A DNA stretch of 64,000 nucleotides from assembly GCA_034506175.1 (NCBI GenBank), contig JAPDQB010000004.1, forward strand, positions 21,894 to 85,893, in the 5' to 3' direction. A program made the position numbers and the translations under genes. Numbering within the stretch: position 1 is the first letter of the stretch; every line of letters starts with the position of its first letter. The notes beneath the pieces were generated by a model. The model saw only the letters and a list, made by a program, of their open reading frames with translations, had not been told where the DNA came from and ran no database searches. Below are positions 61,801-64,000 of the stretch, piece after piece. The DNA comes from a candidate division KSB1 bacterium. Its GTDB lineage: Bacteria; Zhuqueibacterota; Zhuqueibacteria; Zhuqueibacterales; Zhuqueibacteraceae.

Positions 61801-64000
61801 ATGTGTTATCTCTTCAAGCATCGTTGCGGTGCCGCGGTGCTGCTGCTTTTGGTGCTCATGGCGGGTTCGCTTTATGCGCAAGAAACCAGAAGAAACTACG
61901 TCATCACCGGCACGGTTACGGACGCCAGAAGCGGCGAACCGCTGATTGGTGCCAACGTGATTATTGAGGGGACGACGATTGGCGCTGCCACCAATCCCGA
62001 GGGCAAGTTTTCGATCCTTGCGCGTATGGGAGCCGGCGCTTATAAAATCACTTATCGTTACATCGGTTATAAAAAATCAACCCAGGATTTGCGTTTGGCC
62101 GATAGCGAGGCAATTAATCTGGGACAGATCGGCCTCGCCCAGGACTTGTTGCAAATTGACGAAGTCGTTATCACCGGCACCGCCATTGCCACGGAAAAAG
62201 AACGCCTGGGCAACACCATCGCCACCGTGCGTGGCACGGCTGTCGAACAGGCGGTTGCGCCGACAGTAGACGCGGCACTGACCGGCAAGATTCCGGGTGC
62301 CATGGTTCAGCAAAATTCCGGCACCCCGGGCGGCGGCGTGACGGTGCGGCTGCGCGGCACGTCAACGATTTCTGCCAGCGCCGAGCCGCTCTACATCGTC
62401 GATGGCGTCATTGTCGATAACAGTTCGAACGAGTTGGTGAATCTGGGTGGCTACGTCGGCAACCGTATCGCCGATATCGAGGCGAATGATATTGATCGCA
62501 TTGAAGTGGTGAAAGGCGCCGCGGCCGCTGCGCTGTATGGCTCGCGCGCCAACAACGGCGTGATTCAAATTTTTACCAAACGCGGCACCGCCGGTGAGAC
62601 ACGCATCACCTACCGCTCACGTGTCGGCACCAGCAAAATCCGCAAAACCTACGAAGTCAACATGTTCCCCTTTGACCAGCCGCCATCGGTTGCCACACGC
62701 CGAGCGGTCACTCGCCGTGACTACCAAAAAGATATTTTTCGAACTGGCTATGATGTCGAGAATTATCTGTCGATCGCAGGCGGCACCGAACGAACGCGAT
62801 ACTATTTGTCCGGCACCCACGAAAAAGAAGAAGGCATTATGAAGGCAACCAGCCATCGCAAGGTCAACTTTCGCGTCAATTTGGACCAGACGGTCAGTAA
62901 GTGGCTGCAGCTTTCTGCCGGCGCCAACTATATCGATACGCACGATGAGCGGGTGCCCAACGGCGGAGTGGTTGGCGGCGAAGGCGTCATTACCAACTTT
63001 GCGTTTCAGCCGAACTGGTTCGACCTGCGCCCCAATGCCGAGGGCAAGTTTCCGACGCCGCCATTTGCCGGTTTCGCCAACCAGTTGGAAGTGCTGGCGA
63101 CGTGGGAAAATCCTCTGAATGTCGATCGCTTCATCGGCAATCTTCGCGCCACCGCCACGCCGTTGCGCAATGTCTCGCTGGATTATACGCTGGGCTATGA
63201 TCAATACACGGAAGAGGCACTTCGCCGCATCCCGCGCGGCTCTTCGGCGGGGTATGTCACCGGATTTTCCCAGGCGGCGATTCAGAAAGTCAAGCTCATC
63301 AACAATGATTTTGTCGCCACCCATGTCATCGGCACCGGCGATTTGGATTTCACGACGACGGTGGGCATGAACCATCAATATGCTGAAGCCGATAATGTGA
63401 CGGCATCGGTGCGCGACCTAACGCCGTTGGCCGGGTTGCTGAGCGCCGGCGCAGTGCCGACTGCCAGTGAATTTCGCTCCAAGCGGGTCATCTACGGTTA
63501 TTTCGGCCAGGAGACAATTGGCTTTAAGAATAAACTTTATCTCACCGGCGCGTTGCGCTTCGATGCGGCTTCGACCTTTGGCAAGGATAATCGCTGGCAG
63601 ACATTTCCCAAGGCCAGCCTCTCGTATCTGCTGTCGTCGGAGCCATGGTGGCAAAATGCTTTTGGCAGCACGCTGAATCGCTTCAAGCTGCGCGGGGCCT
63701 GGGGCAAATCCGGCGGGCAACCAGCCGGCACCTACGATCGTTTTTCGGTTTATGTGCAAACAGTCAACAGCAACCGCCCCGGTTTGGTGAACTCGTCGCA
63801 AATTGGCAACGAAAATCTCAAACCGGAGACCATGCGGGAATTTGAAGTGGGCGCCGACTTTGGCATGTTCAATGATCGCTTGAGTTTCGAAATCAGCTAC
63901 TATGACAAACGCATTGATGATTTGCTGTTGCAAGTGACGCCGCCCCCCTCCACCGGCTTTGGCGCCAGAATCGACAACGTCGGCGTGCTCTCGAACAAGG
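61801..64000 (+). CDS. SusC/RagA-like TonB-dependent outer-membrane receptor (truncated by the window)
   Basis: ATG 61801 follows AAGGAGG (61782-61788). A signal peptide ends at SLYAQ (near residue 26). Then comes a carboxypeptidase-regulatory-like domain (GTVTDARSGEPLIGANVIIE) and a plug with LRGTSTISASAEPLYIVDG and VVKGAAAAALYGSRANNGVI. The barrel follows with SRVGTSKIRKTYEV, ISYYDKRIDDLLLQ and other alternating strands. 733 codons are present and the frame is open at the edge. Such receptors import large ligands, often glycans, with a SusD-like lipoprotein that would lie beyond the window. Confidence 0.95.
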   Translation, partial: MCYLFKHRCGAAVLLLLVLMAGSLYAQETRRNYVITGTVTDARSGEPLIGANVIIEGTTIGAATNPEGKFSILARMGAGAYKITYRYIGYKKSTQDLRLADSEAINLGQIGLAQDLLQIDEVVITGTAIATEKERLGNTIATVRGTAVEQAVAPTVDAALTGKIPGAMVQQNSGTPGGGVTVRLRGTSTISASAEPLYIVDGVIVDNSSNELVNLGGYVGNRIADIEANDIDRIEVVKGAAAAALYGSRANNGVIQIFTKRGTAGETRITYRSRVGTSKIRKTYEVNMFPFDQPPSVATRRAVTRRDYQKDIFRTGYDVENYLSIAGGTERTRYYLSGTHEKEEGIMKATSHRKVNFRVNLDQTVSKWLQLSAGANYIDTHDERVPNGGVVGGEGVITNFAFQPNWFDLRPNAEGKFPTPPFAGFANQLEVLATWENPLNVDRFIGNLRATATPLRNVSLDYTLGYDQYTEEALRRIPRGSSAGYVTGFSQAAIQKVKLINNDFVATHVIGTGDLDFTTTVGMNHQYAEADNVTASVRDLTPLAGLLSAGAVPTASEFRSKRVIYGYFGQETIGFKNKLYLTGALRFDAASTFGKDNRWQTFPKASLSYLLSSEPWWQNAFGSTLNRFKLRGAWGKSGGQPAGTYDRFSVYVQTVNSNRPGLVNSSQIGNENLKPETMREFEVGADFGMFNDRLSFEISYYDKRIDDLLLQVTPPPSTGFGARIDNVGVLSNK

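Overview
The window looks like chromosome from a Gram-negative (diderm) bacterium of the FCB superphylum. A KSB1/Calditrichota-like or related candidate lineage fits best, but this is inference from gene content and not a phylogeny. Evidence: a secreted phosphoesterase ends in a Por/T9SS-type sorting domain with an NYPNPFNPSTTI motif, the last gene is a SusC/RagA-like TonB-dependent receptor, and there are LPS genes (kdsA, kdsB, kdsD, lptC, lptA, lptB, an MsbA-like ABC exporter, a GT9 heptosyltransferase). The DNA is moderately GC-rich, uses TTG and GTG starts freely, and carries many short dispersed intergenic repeats.

Layout. 1-8.2 kb: an array of 98-bp tandem repeats, sat and cysC (PAPS synthesis), a secreted metallophosphoesterase, two GT4 glycosyltransferases and an APH-fold kinase. 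8.4-15.4 kb: a two-component pair, an HPr-kinase-like P-loop protein overlapping a secreted Kelch protein, and an RtcB-type RNA ligase. 15.4-18.2 kb: a methyltransferase broken by one nonsense codon, then folB, folK and a deoxynucleoside kinase. 18.4-23.6 kb: a small membrane protein, an MsbA-like exporter, a DoxX protein and a secreted prolyl oligopeptidase. 23.8-37.0 kb (minus strand): a very large internally duplicated CPBP protease, an orphan MttB-family methyltransferase, an operon of acyl-CoA ligase, ATPase-fold regulator, PGPGW-like protein and HtrA, and an operon of Rieske protein, cytochrome b and octaheme cytochrome c. 37.1-40.5 kb: a porin remnant, an SDR, a beta-lactamase-fold hydrolase and an IS3 remnant. 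40.8-52.6 kb: gatC, kdsB, pyrG, kdsA, kdsD, lptC, lptA, lptB, rpoN. 52.8-61.4 kb: hslVU, argF, a FemAB-like protein, a second beta-lactamase-fold hydrolase and three glycosyltransferases. 61.8-64 kb: the truncated TonB receptor.

The most interesting feature is how the LPS/Kdo operon has been invaded. Between kdsA and kdsD sit two tandem copies of a two-gene module, an unknown protein of about 148 residues followed by a HEPN-domain protein; the second copy is decaying. Between lptA and lptB sits a nucleotidyltransferase plus small-protein cassette, bracketed by a direct duplication of the 3' end of lptA, so it looks like an inserted cassette that preserved the gene end. Both resemble toxin-antitoxin modules. 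A second theme is dispersed hairpin repeats in which loops and flanks are fixed while both strands of the stem change together. Other notable points are a bc-type complex with a HAO-like octaheme subunit and an HtrA protease whose expected catalytic Asp is Glu. All coordinates and motifs were read by eye; no database search was possible.
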